Below are positions 14,806 through 16,448 of a stretch of DNA of 16,448 bases, in pieces. This DNA comes from Bacteroidota bacterium. Its GTDB lineage: Bacteria > Bacteroidota > Ignavibacteria > SZUA-365. A model generated the notes under the pieces. It was not told where the DNA came from and did no database searches. It worked only from the letters and a program-made list of their open reading frames with translations. Every line of letters starts with the position of its first letter. The first letter of the stretch is position 1. The stretch covers positions 1 to 16,448 of the forward strand of contig JAGTUW010000292.1 in the NCBI GenBank assembly GCA_018224345.1. Reading direction: 5' to 3'. The position numbers were made by a program, and so were the translations under genes.

Positions 14806-15020
14806 ATGTACTCTGGCCAGACAATATTCGCCCAGCTCATGGGTCATATTCCGCGAAAGCATTTTGCTGCCTGCGTCAAGCGCTATTGTGGCAAGCACAA
14901 GGTCAAGGACTTTTCTTGCAGGGATCAGTTCCTGTGCGTGGCCTTCGCCCAGCTTACCTGGAGGGAGAGCCTTCGAGAAATCGAAGCGTGTCTTCGCGCG
15001 CAGGAAGCGAAGCTCAACAG
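14806..15020 (+). pseudogene. Truncated IS4-family transposase, N-terminal DUF4372 part (copy 2)
   Basis: The frame reads MYSGQTIFAQLMGHIPRKHF, then HKVKDFSCRDQFLC and AFAQLTWRESLREIEACLRA, then QEAKLNS near 15020. It continues open to 15267 but beyond 15020 the residues no longer look like transposase; they are a shadow of the sorting domain in the neighbouring frame. No DDE domain remains. Diverged from copy 1 (15 differences in 63 residues), so the two are not a recent duplication. Confidence 0.75.
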
Positions 15021-15023
15021 CGG

Positions 15024-15275
15024 GATGCGTTTCGAATCTATCCGCAGCCCGCTCGGAGTGAGATACGCTTTGTGGTTGAGGGCGTTTCGCCGGAAACGGC
15101 TACAGTGCTGCTTTACGATCTGCTCGGGCGGCGCGTGGCCGAGGCGCCGCTGCTGCACAATGGACGCAGTGCGCACGGGCGCAAGCAGGTCCGTGGCCTC
15201 GCCCCCGGCTTGTACATCCTGGCTGCTCCGGGACCGGACGGTGTCCGCACAGCGAAAGTGGTGGTGACCCAATGA
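15024..15275 (+). pseudogene. Orphan type IX secretion (Por) C-terminal sorting domain
   Basis: Frame 15024-15275 reads FRIYPQPARSEIRFVVEG, then ATVLLYDLLGRRVAEAPL, then QVRGLAPGLYILAAPGPDG and AKVVVTQ. This is the T9SS type A sorting domain: YPxPA opening, VxxYDxLGRxV, LxxGLYxL, and a final basic VVV strand. Such domains sit at the end of large secreted or surface proteins and are removed after outer-membrane passage. Here only about 84 residues remain; the front of the gene is replaced by the IS4 remnant. The same frame is open to 14769 but that part is out of frame with the transposase. The stop overlaps the next ATG by four bases (ATGA). The body of the protein may correspond to the broken gene at 11772, an unproven idea. 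Confidence 0.8.
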
Positions 15276-16448
15276 GGCCGGGCATCCAGCAACTGTCCGG
15301 ACACAGGGAGCGGAGCGCACCTGCGCTCCTGCTCCCTGTGTTCTTTCTTTTATTGCTTTGCGTTTACTCCACCGTCAGCGCGCAATCCGGGGAACGCTAC
15401 TGGGAGCTGTTGACACTTTTCGGGGGCGACGGAGATGAAACGTATGTAAATAGGATGTTCCATGACTCAAAGCGCGACCACATCATCATAATCGGTCGCA
15501 CAATGGAGCGTGACCTTCCGGTGACTCCCGACGCGTTGAAAAGCGACTTTACCGACATGATGGACGGCTATATCGCCGTGTTCAACAGCGACTGCAGCGA
15601 ACTGCTGTATTGCAGCTATCTGGGAGGATCGGATAACGATGCGGCAGTTGACGCAGTTATCCTGGACGACGACCGTTTACTTGTGGTGATCGGTGGTTAT
15701 TCAAAAGACCTGCCAACCACTGGAACAGCATGGTTGGAGACTGCGCCAGGAGATGACGCCTCACCCTGGTTCGCGGTGCTTTCGCTCGAGACCTTCGGGA
15801 TTTTGCATGCAGGTTACTTCGGGGGTAACCGCAGAACTTCAACCGACAGAGTCATAAAAATGCGGGACGGTTCCATCGTGATGACAGGCGACACCAGATC
15901 TACCGATCTCCCCGTGACACCGGACGCCTTCCAGAGCAGGAAGATCGGGTGGCTGAGTCGCACCGATGCCTGGATAGCCATCTTCGACAGCAGTTTGGCG
16001 CTCGACTTCTGCAGTTACCACGGTGGCGTGGCGGGCTGGGAAACCGCCTACTCCGGTCTGGCGGAAACGGACCGCTACATAGTATTTACCGGAGAAACAG
16101 ATGCGCCGGATCTGCCTGTAACGCAGGATGCGTATCAGAACACCTTCGCCGATGGCGGCCGGGGCTGGAGCGATGCCTATATGGCCGTAGTGTCGAAAGA
16201 CGACAAGCAACTCGTGTATTCGACATATTTCGGAGGCGTTGTAGAGGAGCAGATCCGGGATATCATCGTTGCGCGTGACGAGCGCATCGTCCTTGTCGGT
16301 TGGACGGACTCACCGGATTTTCCCGTCACACCCAATGCCTGGCAATCCGGCTTGAAAGACACATCCGGGTACACGTATGCGGACATCATTGTCGCTGTCT
16401 TCTCCCTGCGCGAGATGCGTTTCGAGCATATCACCTATATCGGCGGGC
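15272..16448 (+). CDS. Secreted SBBP-repeat beta-propeller protein (3' end outside window)
   Basis: The frame is open for 392 codons to the window edge. It begins with a basic segment and a signal peptide (ALLLPVFFLLLLCVYSTVSA, likely cut before QSGERY at about residue 37). The mature part has five repeats spaced 65-69 residues: DLPVTPDA (81), DLPTTGTA (146), DLPVTPDA (212), DLPVTQDA (280), DFPVTPNA (349), each linked to DA(W/Y)xA(V/I) and YxxYxGG strands. This is the SBBP (seven-bladed beta-propeller) pattern of secreted proteins common in Bacteroidota-type genomes, often ending in a type IX sorting domain. Ligand or enzymatic role is unknown. The ATG at 15272 overlaps the upstream stop by four bases, indicating translational coupling; no strong ribosome binding site is visible. 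Confidence 0.88.
   Translation, partial: MRPGIQQLSGHRERSAPALLLPVFFLLLLCVYSTVSAQSGERYWELLTLFGGDGDETYVNRMFHDSKRDHIIIIGRTMERDLPVTPDALKSDFTDMMDGYIAVFNSDCSELLYCSYLGGSDNDAAVDAVILDDDRLLVVIGGYSKDLPTTGTAWLETAPGDDASPWFAVLSLETFGILHAGYFGGNRRTSTDRVIKMRDGSIVMTGDTRSTDLPVTPDAFQSRKIGWLSRTDAWIAIFDSSLALDFCSYHGGVAGWETAYSGLAETDRYIVFTGETDAPDLPVTQDAYQNTFADGGRGWSDAYMAVVSKDDKQLVYSTYFGGVVEEQIRDIIVARDERIVLVGWTDSPDFPVTPNAWQSGLKDTSGYTYADIIVAVFSLREMRFEHITYIGG

Larger units (their letters stand above)
14669..15020 (+). mobile_element. IS4-type element remnant, left end, copy 2
   Basis: The same left end as copy 1 (CTGTCCCAACGTT, 14669-14681), the same leader landmarks at the same distances (72 bases to GGGAC, 65 from there to the ATG), and a longer piece of the transposase. 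It breaks off about 15020, where text of a type IX sorting domain begins. The right end is absent. Confidence 0.75.

Overview
The window looks like a chromosomal piece of a Gram-negative member of the Bacteroidota/Chlorobiota/Ignavibacteriota (FCB) assemblage. The evidence is a fused LpxC-FabZ gene, a Por-type (type IX secretion) sorting-domain remnant, an SBBP-repeat secreted protein, an Omp85 outer-membrane protein and weak Shine-Dalgarno use. No rRNA or marker gene is present that would fix the genus.

Positions 1-11423 are compact, GC-rich and ordinary. On the plus strand lie dnaB (replicative helicase, 5' end outside the window), a signal-peptide protein with a PGxGxxYxG-type membrane motif, a one-POTRA Omp85 protein, rsmE (16S rRNA U1498 methyltransferase) and a small J-domain protein. 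On the minus strand, read from 8934 down to 5651, is a lipid A operon: lpxC-fabZ fusion, lpxA and a Gfo/Idh/MocA oxidoreductase. Its last gene overlaps the J-domain gene tail to tail by 8 bases. A palindrome-rich gap separates this operon from the divergent ppk1 (polyphosphate kinase).

Positions 11772-15275 are a graveyard. A secreted-protein gene is broken by three frame changes. It is followed by a visibly AT-rich insert holding a twice-frameshifted DsrE-family gene, a frameshifted small membrane protein, the 5' end of an IS4-type (DUF4372) transposase, the C-terminal half of a tyrosine recombinase with two in-frame stops, one intact putative lipoprotein gene, and a second diverged 5' end of the same IS4 type. 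The second IS fragment runs into an orphan type IX sorting domain. A reasonable reading, not proven, is that mobile DNA entered a secreted-protein gene and both have since decayed.

From 15272 to the window end an SBBP beta-propeller protein with a signal peptide begins. Its ATG overlaps the stop of the orphan sorting domain, so the two were probably co-transcribed before the disruption. I found no CRISPR array, tRNA, rRNA or clear new defence system. The most interesting material is the decayed insert and its two colinear IS ends.
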